A stretch of 64,000 nt of DNA from Candidatus Zixiibacteriota bacterium (GTDB lineage: Bacteria > Zixibacteria > MSB-5A5 > GN15 > JACZUZ01). Shown piece after piece: positions 51,701-59,012 of the stretch. The notes under the pieces were generated by a model that worked only from the letters and a program-made list of their open reading frames with translations, was not told where the DNA came from and did not search any database. The translations under genes were made by a program, and so were the position numbers. Position 1 is the first letter of the stretch, and the number at the start of each line of letters is the position of its first letter. The DNA lies in the NCBI GenBank assembly GCA_024280835.1, contig JAJRPJ010000015.1, positions 62,001-126,000 of the forward strand, written 5' to 3'.

Positions 51701-51984
51701 ACGCCATCGGGTTTCTCTTTGATAATTACCCGTTCGACGAAAGAAGATTTAACTGGCAAGAAATAGACTTCATCGGCGAGGTTCTCTGAAGTTTGGATGG
51801 TGGCGATATTGGGATTGATGAGAATGACCCGAATGCCTTCTTCTTTGAGGGCTTTTATCGCTTGCGAGCCGGAGTAGTCGAATTCGCCCGCTTCGCCGAT
51901 TTTGAGGGCGGAGCTTCCGAGTAAGAGTACTGTGCGAATTTTGTGATTCGAGTTGTTGGTATTAGCGTTATGACGAGAGTTCAT
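48763..51984 (-). CDS. carB: Carbamoyl-phosphate synthase large subunit
   Basis: 1073 residues from ATG 51984, which overlaps the carA stop as ATGA (the longer frame from 52029 is inside carA). It joins bicarbonate, ammonia from CarA and two ATP into carbamoyl phosphate for arginine and pyrimidines. The two homologous synthase halves are both present: GEAGEFDYSGSQAIKALKEEG and GAYRIGSSVEFDWCCV at the dinucleotide-domain starts, ATP-grasp motifs such as GFPCMMRVAFALGG and GYPVLVRPSYVLSGAAM, and the C-terminal MGS-like allosteric domain (GVELYATQGTAKFLIKN, NLVINIPKD). No truncation seen. Confidence 0.96.
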   Translation of the reverse strand: MNSRHNANTNNSNHKIRTVLLLGSSALKIGEAGEFDYSGSQAIKALKEEGIRVILINPNIATIQTSENLADEVYFLPVKSSFVERVIIKEKPDGVLLGFGGQTALNCGIDLYKHGIFEKHGVEILGAPMEAVLDTEDRKRFVTRLDEINVDTPRSREAHTIDEAIEASREIGFPCMMRVAFALGGLGSGLCNNEDELRKLVTKAFAHTDQVLVEEYLLGWKEIEYEIVRDGADNCITVCNMENLNPMGVHTGESIVVAPSQTLTDKEYHSLREIGIRTVRHLGIVGECNIQYAFSPTGEGYRVIEINSRLSRSSALASKATGYPLAFVAAKIALGQLLPNIKNSVTDATNACFEPALDYVVVKAPRWDLKKFKGVTEQIGSSMKSVGEVMSIGRTFGEAIQKALRMLQTGAFGAVVNPRIQIEDLQEELKNPTELHIFAISEALSSGMTVDEINKITHVDSWFIHQINRLVLLANDLKSIRFDELDTHTLTKAKRSGFSDHQIGICVNVHEDKIRELRHKLDIRPSVKQIDTLAGEYPAVTNYLYLTYHGQEDDVTFEEIGGVTILGPGAYRIGSSVEFDWCCVTTAQTLRSLGYRTIMVNHNPETVSTDYDECDRLYFDELSFEVISEIYDKETPLGLILSMGGQIPNNLAMRCHKAGMRALGTSPVDLDRAEDRQKFSALLEELDIPQPAWRELKSIEEAYTFAKDVGYPVLVRPSYVLSGAAMAVASNDNELRSFLEKAANISPDHPVVISKFIQNAKEIDVDAVSQDGKVICWAVSEHVENAGVHSGDATLVLPPQRTYFETMRQIRRITDVVADNLKINGPFNIQFLAKNNNVMVIECNVRASRSFPFVSKVLKNNFIETATKVIMGRPVEITKNTFLDLDYVAVKAPEFSFTRLEGADPTLGVEMASTGEVACMGVDFNEAFLKALISVGFRFPIKGVLLSTGPIESKAAFLESAHLLHSIGVELYATQGTAKFLIKNDLPCTALDWPLTGQSPTAVDIIREKKVNLVINIPKDDHKDELTNGYMIRRAAVDFGVPLITNLPIAQRLCEALTYSDVENLAVKSWSSY

Positions 51985-53255
51985 CGGGCATGCTCCTTGA
52001 TTTGAGCGGCGAACTCGTCGAATATCCACGATGTGTCAAGTGGTCCAGGGGAGGCCTCGGGATGAAACTGAACAGACCTGAAAGGTTTGCTTCTGTGGCG
52101 AATACCTTCGACTGTTCCATCATTGGCGTTTTCGAACCAGACCATCCAATCCGATGGTAGCTTATCTGCGCGGACAGCATAGCCGTGGTTTTGAGAAGTG
52201 ATCATGCAGCGATCGCCTGAATCTAGCAACAAGCAGGGTTGGTTTTGACTACGATGACCGAATTTGAGTTTGTATGTTTCTGCTCCTGCGGCAACTGCTA
52301 GTAATTGATGGCCCATGCAAATGCCTAAGGTTGGTTTACCAAGAGCTAGAGCGTGTTGCAGGATTTTGACTGTGTCACCTACTAAAGATGGGTCACCTGG
52401 GCCATTTGAAATGAGTAGGCCGTCGTATTCCATGTTGAGGAAGTAGTGATCATAGGGCACGCAAACGACTTCAAGACCTCGCGCCAGCAGGCTGCGTTTG
52501 ATATTGGCTTTGCAGCCACAGTCGACAAGAATTACTCGTGGAGCTTTTTCGCCTTTAGGGATGTCAGGGGATAAGGTAGTGACAACTTTTGGGCTGACAT
52601 TGGCGACTTGGTTTTCCGCTAGTGGATTGATGAAGTCGGTTTGTTGGGCTTCTGTTTCAATCTTACCGAGCATGGTTCCGCTAGTGCGCAGACGTTTGGT
52701 CAGGGCGCGCGTGTCTATGCCAGTGATCGCAGGGATGTTTTCGGATTTCAGCCATTGGCCCAGACTGCGGGTTGCGGTGTGATGACTGTAGTCAGCGGTG
52801 TATTCGGTGACGATTAGCCCAGACGCTTGAATTTTCTCGGACTCAAAACCGATTGGCAGGCCGTGTTTATCCAATGCAAACTCAGGGACACCATAGTTGC
52901 CAATTAGTGGGTATGTGCAAACTAGGATTTGGCCGCGATATGATGGGTCAGTCAAGGTTTCGGGATAACCGACCATGCCAGTATTGAAAACGACCTCTGC
53001 GCTGATGGCGACATCGGCGCCGAATGATTCGCCTTCGAAGACACTGCCATCTTCGAGAGTTAGTAACATTTTCTGGCGCTGGGGTGACGTATTGTTATTT
53101 GAAGCGGATTTCGATGTGGTCTTGAAGATGAGACTTGATTTTGTTTTGGCGTTTGAGACTTGGGGGGAATTGGAATCAGAATCGATTTGGGTGTCGGGTG
53201 AATTGTCTTGAGGCAGCGTTAGATTGGTTTCTAAGTCTTGGCTGGCTTTGTTCAT
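51981..53255 (-). CDS. carA: Carbamoyl-phosphate synthase small (glutaminase) subunit with N-terminal extension
   Basis: 424 residues. The CarA core starts at residue 63 (MLLTLEDGSVFEGESFG) and includes GYPETLTDPSYRGQIL, GIDTRALTKRLR and the class I amidotransferase centre LGICMGHQLLA with its nucleophile Cys; HPEAS provides the His. It makes ammonia from glutamine for CarB. The first 62 residues are a Ser/Asn/Thr/Gln-rich low-complexity extension that most CarA proteins lack. It is probably translated, because AAAGG lies five bases before ATG 53255, while the internal ATG at 53069 has no SD. The gene overlaps carB by four bases. Confidence 0.94.
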   Translation of the reverse strand: MNKASQDLETNLTLPQDNSPDTQIDSDSNSPQVSNAKTKSSLIFKTTSKSASNNNTSPQRQKMLLTLEDGSVFEGESFGADVAISAEVVFNTGMVGYPETLTDPSYRGQILVCTYPLIGNYGVPEFALDKHGLPIGFESEKIQASGLIVTEYTADYSHHTATRSLGQWLKSENIPAITGIDTRALTKRLRTSGTMLGKIETEAQQTDFINPLAENQVANVSPKVVTTLSPDIPKGEKAPRVILVDCGCKANIKRSLLARGLEVVCVPYDHYFLNMEYDGLLISNGPGDPSLVGDTVKILQHALALGKPTLGICMGHQLLAVAAGAETYKLKFGHRSQNQPCLLLDSGDRCMITSQNHGYAVRADKLPSDWMVWFENANDGTVEGIRHRSKPFRSVQFHPEASPGPLDTSWIFDEFAAQIKEHAR

Positions 53256-53309
53256 GTCGACCTTTGCGTCTTAGTAGAGCGCAATTCCCCTGTCTGATGA
53301 GAGACTCTT

Positions 53310-53459
53310 ATGAGAAAAAAAGAGATTCGCTGGGCTTCGATTGATGCTTTTTGGGCTAAAAATCGTATAGCGCTAAATCGTTTTCAAGTGGCGCTTTATA
53401 GAGTTCGTGAAGATTGGGGCATTTGTCAAGCGGTTTGGCTGAAACTCATCAAAAGATGA
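53310..53459 (+). CDS. Possible small basic protein
   Basis: A 49-codon frame (ATG 53310 to TGA) in the 247-base gap between carA and the GT39-like gene, on the opposite strand to both. The product is basic and Trp-rich (MRKKEIRWASIDAFWAKNR, ending AVWLKLIKR). The SD is weak (GAGAG about 8 bases away). No family recognised; it may be chance. Confidence 0.25.
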   Translation: MRKKEIRWASIDAFWAKNRIALNRFQVALYRVREDWGICQAVWLKLIKR

Positions 53460-53502
53460 TGTTTGAAGATGTTTCAAGGGTGGCTAAATCGCGGTAGTTG
53501 AA

Positions 53503-54975
53503 TCACAGTGATTCTGTAGGTGGTTCTGTTGATGGTTTTGTTGGTGGGGCGCTCGACGTTCTGGTGTAGAGGTCGAATGTTTTGGTTTTTCTCAGAAGTA
53601 TTAGACTGCCGCCTTCTGCGGCTGATTTTGCTGGCAAGAATCCCGCTGGGGTAAGCAAATAGGCAAATTGTGGATCGGCGATGAAGTCTTGTACACCATA
53701 TGTATCGTCAGTCATGAATTTTATGCTGGAATTCCAATACCAAATGCAAAACGCGATTGAATTCCAGCTAATTGTGTCTCTGCCAAGAAAGACGCCATAT
53801 TGAGTCGGGCTATTGTCGAGAACTTCTCTTACAATAGGTGTGAGCCTATTTATGTCTGGTGAGCGCAAATGATGTATTTTGAGATTTGTAAATGGAATTA
53901 TGCAAAATGAAAATACTAAAGTTCCTAGAAAGTATAGCGGGAAACGACCCAGTGTTTTGCCGCGATTCTCAAGGTATAGGTAAATAGGGTAGGCCGCTAT
54001 TAGCGCGCCGACTGGATAGACTGGCGCATAGTAGTGATTGTATCCATAGCCTGAGAATGAGTACACAAAAATGACGTTAAATAAGGCAACAAAGATTAGG
54101 GCCAAGCGGCTTTGGCGGTTTTTGATAATTAGCCCAAGGCCGACAAGTGAGAAGATGCTCCAAGGGAAAAAGAGTGTCAGGTAACGCCAGAAAAACTTGT
54201 ACCATTTTACATGTAGAGCTGGTTGTATGTCATCGTATAATTCATTTAGCTGAATTCCGAAGTAGTATTTCCAGAAATAATTTGGCCCGAGTGTCATTTC
54301 GAGGAAGAGATACAGAGCAGGTATCGCTATCGCAAGCGCCGCTGAGAGATATGGTTGATATGATTTTAGCAAATCCCGTCTGAATAATATTACATACAAA
54401 AATAGAGTCATGAATGCTGGAACCGCTACTAGACCTTTTGATAGAAAAGCTAGTCCTAACGCTGCGCCTCCTATTGGCAATCTGCTTTTTGCTTTGTCAG
54501 GATTTGCTACACTCCAGTAGGCGAGAACCATGAAGAAAGTCACTGGCCCATCTAGCAAAGCAGAGTTAGTGATTGAAATGAAGTTTATGCATATCAGAAG
54601 TAGCAGAGCTGCTATAAAGCCCAATGTTTTGCCGAGCGCCTCTCGGCCTATTAGGTAAGTCAAAGCCACAGTCCCGAAGGCGCTGAGAGCGCCTATGATT
54701 CTCGAAGTTGCGTCACTTGCGCCAAAAATCTTGAAGACTACTGCCATGCCCCAGATTCCTAATGGAGGGTGTTCGGCGAATTGCGAATAGTAGAAGTCTG
54801 TGAAATGTAGTGAGAGCCAGTTGCCGCTTTCGGCGATATTTCGAGCTACGGTGGCATACATCCCAGCATCGAGATTCAGCCCGTCCTGCCAGAATCCAAG
54901 GATTAGATAAAGGGCGGTGGCTATGAGAATTACTCGGCCTGGGTGGTTTTGTAGGTGTTCTAACGGCTTAATCAT
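53503..54975 (-). CDS. GT39/ArnT-like integral-membrane glycosyltransferase
   Basis: 490 residues with about ten to twelve membrane helices. The first periplasmic loop has LNLDAGMYATVARNIAESGNW, with the acidic residue that marks GT-C enzymes (PMT/ArnT), followed by EHPPLGIWGMAVVFKIFG and TSRIIGALSAFGTVALTYLIG. These enzymes transfer sugars from polyprenyl-phosphate donors to lipids or proteins on the outer side of the inner membrane. The acceptor is unknown. The C-terminal 25 residues are Pro/Thr/Ser-rich. It stands alone, 247 bases from carA. Confidence 0.83.
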   Translation of the reverse strand: MIKPLEHLQNHPGRVILIATALYLILGFWQDGLNLDAGMYATVARNIAESGNWLSLHFTDFYYSQFAEHPPLGIWGMAVVFKIFGASDATSRIIGALSAFGTVALTYLIGREALGKTLGFIAALLLLICINFISITNSALLDGPVTFFMVLAYWSVANPDKAKSRLPIGGAALGLAFLSKGLVAVPAFMTLFLYVILFRRDLLKSYQPYLSAALAIAIPALYLFLEMTLGPNYFWKYYFGIQLNELYDDIQPALHVKWYKFFWRYLTLFFPWSIFSLVGLGLIIKNRQSRLALIFVALFNVIFVYSFSGYGYNHYYAPVYPVGALIAAYPIYLYLENRGKTLGRFPLYFLGTLVFSFCIIPFTNLKIHHLRSPDINRLTPIVREVLDNSPTQYGVFLGRDTISWNSIAFCIWYWNSSIKFMTDDTYGVQDFIADPQFAYLLTPAGFLPAKSAAEGGSLILLRKTKTFDLYTRTSSAPPTKPSTEPPTESL

Positions 54976-55402
54976 TCTGAGGGAATCAACGATACAATTA
55001 TATACTTATTACATCATTTTGAAATCACGCCGGAAGTGACTTCTACATTATTCATGTTTCTATTGTTGTAATTCTTCGGCATAGCCAAGTAGCGCAATAG
55101 TCCATCATGAGTCAATATGAATCTCATAGTTTGGTAGTATCTTATACGACTTGTAACTGACAAGGTAGGCGATTAGTGTGTTTGAGACGAGCGGTATGGA
55201 AGGGAAGCACAGACTGTTTGAAGTAGCCTAGTTCAATAGCAGGCTTGTGGTAAGGGAACAAATAGATAAGCAAAAAAATAACGACGGACCGTATTTCACG
55301 GCGCCGTCGTTAATTGATCGTCTTGATTGCAACTTGGATTATTCCAAAGCAATCAGAACTTATATATTGTTTGATACAATATTGTTTGAATAATTGTCTC
55401 GG
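54976..55402. other. 427-base spacer, holding the csp terminator
   Basis: No gene seen. The right part holds the strong minus-strand terminator of the cold-shock gene (55272-55312). The left part is A/T-rich without recognisable signals for the GT39-like gene other than weak AT boxes. Confidence 0.4.
55272..55312 (-). terminator. Rho-independent terminator of the cold-shock gene
   Basis: Read on the minus strand, AACGACGG (55312-55305) pairs with CCGTCGTT (55286-55279), with an inner stem CCGTG/ACGG around AAAT, followed by ATTTTTTT (ending at 55272). About 90 bases after the csp stop. Confidence 0.8.
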
Positions 55403-55615
55403 TCAAACAGCCGTGACGTTTTGTGCTTGCAGACCCTTGTCACCTTTAACGGTTTCAAATTCTACCTTTTGACCTTCGTCCAAGGATTTGAAACCATCGC
55501 CGGTAATCGCATTGTGATGAACGAATACATCATCACCGCCATCGTCACGGGTAATAAACCCGAAACCCTTATCAGCGTTAAACCATTTTACTGTACCTGA
55601 ATCACGTTCTGACAT
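55403..55615 (-). CDS. csp: Cold-shock domain protein (CspA family)
   Basis: 70 residues, the usual size. Opening [21 protein letters not shown] contains RNP1 (KGFGFI), and DVFVHHNAI contains RNP2 (VFVHH). It ends with [11 protein letters not shown]. It binds single-stranded RNA and melts structure at low temperature or acts in general RNA chaperoning. A leader of about 90 bases lies between a promoter at 55714-55742 and the ATG; long leaders are typical of regulated csp genes. SD AAGAGAAG lies 6 bases upstream. A strong terminator follows. Single-gene unit. Confidence 0.95.
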   Translation of the reverse strand: MSERDSGTVKWFNADKGFGFITRDDGGDDVFVHHNAITGDGFKSLDEGQKVEFETVKGDKGLQAQNVTAV

Positions 55616-55713
55616 AAGAACTTCTCTTCTTTAAAGATTAACTATCGCGACAGAACGTATTAAACCAACAAACCTTAGCGGTCTGAATTTCAGTACTCCG
55701 TCAATTCTACCGC

Positions 55714-55742
55714 AGTATACAATAAAGATACTCGTACCGCAA
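55714..55742 (-). promoter_or_regulatory. Promoter candidate of the cold-shock gene
   Basis: On the minus strand, TTGCGG (55742-55737), a 17-base spacer, TATACT (55719-55714). The -10 is good, the -35 moderate. It implies a leader of about 92 bases. Confidence 0.45.
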
Positions 55743-55993
55743 TTAGTTATTTTCAATCAATTTGACTTCAATCAAAGGCTCGAATCTCTTCTGATATTAC
55801 CAATAATCGATCTTTTTGAGCGCCTGACATGCCGAAAGTAAGTTGACAATGTTGACTGGTCGTTTTGGGATGAGTTTCTTTTTCTCTTGGGGATAAGCCC
55901 AACTGGGGGAGAGACTTAATCGTAACTCTTTATGGTTTTCTCTCAATTCACTTGGGTGGTATGAAAGGTCGATTTGGAGCCTTATATACATTT

Positions 55994-57025
55994 CTATGAG
56001 CTTCTATTTCTTCCCACTATTTTTACAATACTACTATATACTATCTCCGATAAATTCCAATTGTATCCATCAAAATCAGTTGTATTCGTAAATTGGATAA
56101 CAACTGCATCAATGTCTTTGTGGTATTCTGCAATACTCTGATAGCCAGGAATCAGACCTGTATGTTCATACACATATATTGAGGAATAGATATCCTGTTC
56201 CCCTTCATCAAACAAAGATCCATCGTTCAATGCGCGCAAGAATATGCCCACATCCTCTGCTGTAGCTAACATTCCTTGATCTTCACTCTTTAAGTCGGCT
56301 TCAATGCCAACATAATAGCCACTCATAACCTCGTCTATATCCACTTCACTAAGCGAACCAAAAGTATTGTTCAGTCCCAGTGGTATCAAGATTTCCTCCT
56401 TGATATATTGGTGACGGCTATAACCCACCACATTATCAATAATTCTGGAAAGCAGCAAATAATTCGTATTTGAATAACCATATTCATCATCTGGTTCAAA
56501 GTTAGCCGGCAAATCAAGTGCGTATTCAAGTGTTTCTTTAGTGATCGTTTCATTCCAAAAGTCAGGATTGTAGACATAATCGGGAATGCCGCTCCGGTGT
56601 TGCACCATCAATCTCAAGGTGATTTTTTCTGCATTTTCAATTCTTCCGACAAGTTTTGGAAAGTAATCAGCGAGCGTTTCATCTAATGACAAACGTTTGT
56701 CATTGACTAATTTGGTGATAGCAACTGCGACATATAACTTACTGATACTGGCAATCTTGAATAGGGCTTGCGGGTCGGCAGGTATTTTGTTTTTTCGATC
56801 ATGCCAACCAGTGGCATAAAACGCTGGTGGTTTGCCCGCTTCGTCCACATAAACAATAATCCCATCAAATCCATGATCAATTGCTTCATTTAATTGTTCT
56901 TGGACTGTATCAGGTAGTGGTAATATCCAAGCCCATACTAAAATCCATGGAACGAAGAACAGGGAGGTTATGGTTCCAATAAGCAGTACTATTCTAACTA
57001 TTAGAGTTGTTTGTTTCATTGTCAT
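55994..57025 (-). CDS. Serine hydrolase of the beta-lactamase/class C PBP family
   Basis: 343 residues. An N-terminal membrane segment (about 10-35) suggests periplasmic anchoring. The active-site Ser-x-x-Lys is SISK (Ser93, Lys96); the Tyr motif is YSNTNYLL; the third motif reads HTG (in EHTGLIPGYQ), as in class C-like esterases and D-peptidases. It may cleave peptidoglycan peptides or esters; actual beta-lactamase activity is not implied. Codons and spacer here look more A/T-rich than the neighbours, so recent acquisition is possible. The spacer 55743-55993 holds a 64-codon frame that I discount. Confidence 0.82.
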   Translation of the reverse strand: MTMKQTTLIVRIVLLIGTITSLFFVPWILVWAWILPLPDTVQEQLNEAIDHGFDGIIVYVDEAGKPPAFYATGWHDRKNKIPADPQALFKIASISKLYVAVAITKLVNDKRLSLDETLADYFPKLVGRIENAEKITLRLMVQHRSGIPDYVYNPDFWNETITKETLEYALDLPANFEPDDEYGYSNTNYLLLSRIIDNVVGYSRHQYIKEEILIPLGLNNTFGSLSEVDIDEVMSGYYVGIEADLKSEDQGMLATAEDVGIFLRALNDGSLFDEGEQDIYSSIYVYEHTGLIPGYQSIAEYHKDIDAVVIQFTNTTDFDGYNWNLSEIVYSSIVKIVGRNRSS

Positions 57026-57107
57026 ACTATTTCAGGACGATGCACTTATTTAAATTGCTCATAACAAGATTGCTTATAACATTGGAAGAATTAATTGGAG
57101 AATTATA

Positions 57108-57191
57108 TGCCGGAGGTCGGAATCGAACCGACACGATGTTGCCATCGGGGGATTTTGAGTCCCCTGCGTCTACCAATTTCACCACTCCGGC
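57108..57191 (-). tRNA. tRNA-Leu (anticodon CAA)
   Basis: 84 bases on the minus strand. The acceptor stem is GCCGGAG/CTCCGGC, followed by discriminator A at 57108. The D-arm holds GGTAGACGC, the anticodon stem GGGGA/TCCCC encloses CTCAAAA (anticodon CAA), a long variable arm CGATG/CATCG marks a class II tRNA, and the T-arm has GGTTCGATTCC. CCA is not encoded. It decodes UUG. Confidence 0.93.
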
Positions 57192-57295
57192 GTAAGGAAT
57201 GGAGGCGCAGGAACCAAGGAGTGATCCCTGCGCCGATATTTTACTGCGAGATAGGGGCTATGTCAAGCTCCCTGAATTGGACTGAATCGCCTGCT

Positions 57296-58816
57296 TTATA
57301 TACCATAGAGAGGGTTGTACTTCTTACGCAGATACTTCATTTCTTCGATATGCGAGAGAGGTTTGCCAGTGACGACTTCTACGAGCTTTTCGGCAGGGTA
57401 ACGCTGCCCGTGCACGTGGATATTCTCATTGAGCCACTTTTTCAAGTCGCCGAACTGTCCTTTTTCGAAGTTGTCATACATGTTCGGCATATCAATGAGC
57501 GCTTTGGCGAAGAATTGGGCGGCATACAAGTTTCCTAGCGCATAGGTTGGGAAATAGCCCATCAGGCCAGCTGACCAGTGGACATCCTGTATACAGCCGA
57601 GAGTGTCATCTGGTGGAGTGATGCCGAAGAACTTGGTAAACTTTTCGTTCCAAGCCTCAGGGATATCGGCAACAGCGATTTCTTCATTGATAATTGCGCG
57701 CTCCATTTCGAAGCGAAGAATGATATGCAAGTTGTAGGTTACTTCGTCGGCTTCCACACGAATAAAAGACGGGCGGACGTCATTGACGGCCCAATAGAAA
57801 TCATCTAATTGAACATCCTTGAGGGCCTCAGGGAATGATTTTTGTGCGTCGGCATAGAAACGATTCCAAAATGGTTTGCTCCGTCCGACGAGATTTTCCC
57901 ACATTCTGGATTGTGACTCATGGATACCAAGTGAGACTGCCTGTCCCATTGGCAGACCAAATTGGCTGGTTTGAAGTCCTTGTTCATAAATGCCATGGCC
58001 AGCCGCATGTAGGATACCAAAGAACGCATCGGGGAAGTGTTTTGGATTGTAGCGAGTTGTTATGCGAGTGTCACCAGGGCCGATGCCGCTGCAAAATGGA
58101 TGCGTTGTGACATCCAAACGACCAGCCTCGAAATCGAAACCGATAGTCTTGGCGGCAGCAGAACCGAAAGATTCTTGCGCAGCCACTGGGTAGTTCCTTT
58201 CGATAATCTCACTTTTGGGTTGATTACCTGAGTCCTGAATGGATTTGAGGAAGGGGGTTAACTCCTCGCGGAACGCCGCAAAGACTTTGCCGATTGACTC
58301 AAAAGTTGCGCCTGGCTCGTAGTCATCGATTAGAGCGTCGTAGCGATCTTTCTCGTAGCCATATGTTTCGGCTTGCTTGATTTTTAGCGCAATTACTTTT
58401 TCGAGGTAGGGCTGGAAAATTGAGAAATCCTTTTTCTCGCGGGCTTCCATCCAAGCATGCTGACCTTTACTAGTGGCTAAAGTTAGTTCTTCGACAAATT
58501 CAACGGAGAGTTTCTTACTCTTGTTGTACTCACGGGTAACTTCACGGACGTTGACCGCTTCTGGTGAGGTAGCTGATTCAGTTATATCTGAGCTACTTAG
58601 CTCACTGAGCATGTCACCTATTTCAGTTGATGTAGAGCGCTCGTGGACCATCCCTGCGAGCATAGCCAATTGTTCTGAGCGAAACTCAGCGCCTTTGGAA
58701 GGCATCAAAGTGTGCTCATCCCACGAGAGTAGAGCTGCGCAAGCTCCTAGAGTTTGGTAGCTACGGATTTGCTTGGTTAGTTTTTGATACGTGCCGTTGG
58801 TTCCATTGCTTGACAT
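57296..58816 (-). CDS. M32-family carboxypeptidase (Taq type) with HAAGH in place of HExxH
   Basis: 506 residues, typical M32 length. Family marks are CSGIGPGDTRITTRYN, then FGILHAAGHGIYEQGLQ and SLGIHESQSRMWENLVGRSKPFW, ending with a conserved helical tail. M32 enzymes are zinc carboxypeptidases whose HExxH gives two zinc ligands and the catalytic Glu. Here residues 270-274 read His-Ala-Ala-Gly-His; the codon for Ala271 is GCG (58006-58004), one base from GAG. The two His and the third ligand Glu300 (HES) are present. So zinc binding may survive while catalysis should be much reduced, unless the base is an error. It stands alone after tRNA-Leu. Confidence 0.88.
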   Translation of the reverse strand: MSSNGTNGTYQKLTKQIRSYQTLGACAALLSWDEHTLMPSKGAEFRSEQLAMLAGMVHERSTSTEIGDMLSELSSSDITESATSPEAVNVREVTREYNKSKKLSVEFVEELTLATSKGQHAWMEAREKKDFSIFQPYLEKVIALKIKQAETYGYEKDRYDALIDDYEPGATFESIGKVFAAFREELTPFLKSIQDSGNQPKSEIIERNYPVAAQESFGSAAAKTIGFDFEAGRLDVTTHPFCSGIGPGDTRITTRYNPKHFPDAFFGILHAAGHGIYEQGLQTSQFGLPMGQAVSLGIHESQSRMWENLVGRSKPFWNRFYADAQKSFPEALKDVQLDDFYWAVNDVRPSFIRVEADEVTYNLHIILRFEMERAIINEEIAVADIPEAWNEKFTKFFGITPPDDTLGCIQDVHWSAGLMGYFPTYALGNLYAAQFFAKALIDMPNMYDNFEKGQFGDLKKWLNENIHVHGQRYPAEKLVEVVTGKPLSHIEEMKYLRKKYNPLYGI

Positions 58817-59012
58817 TAGAATGCCCCATGCTGTTTGAAAGTGAAGTAATTATTTGTCTATCTATTGGATGTTGGCGTTTTGAGTTTGGATTTTGGGCTG
58901 ATGAACTGCGAAGTGAGCGACAAATCCGACGAACTTCCAAGTCCGAATAATACAAAAAGCTAAGGATTCATGCAATGTCCAGAGCGAAAAACAGATTCAT
59001 GACCAAGAACAA

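Noticed and set aside
55797-55991. 64-codon minus-strand frame just before the serine hydrolase stop
   Set aside because: No SD, no recognised family, and A/T-rich random-looking sequence. Probably spacer.
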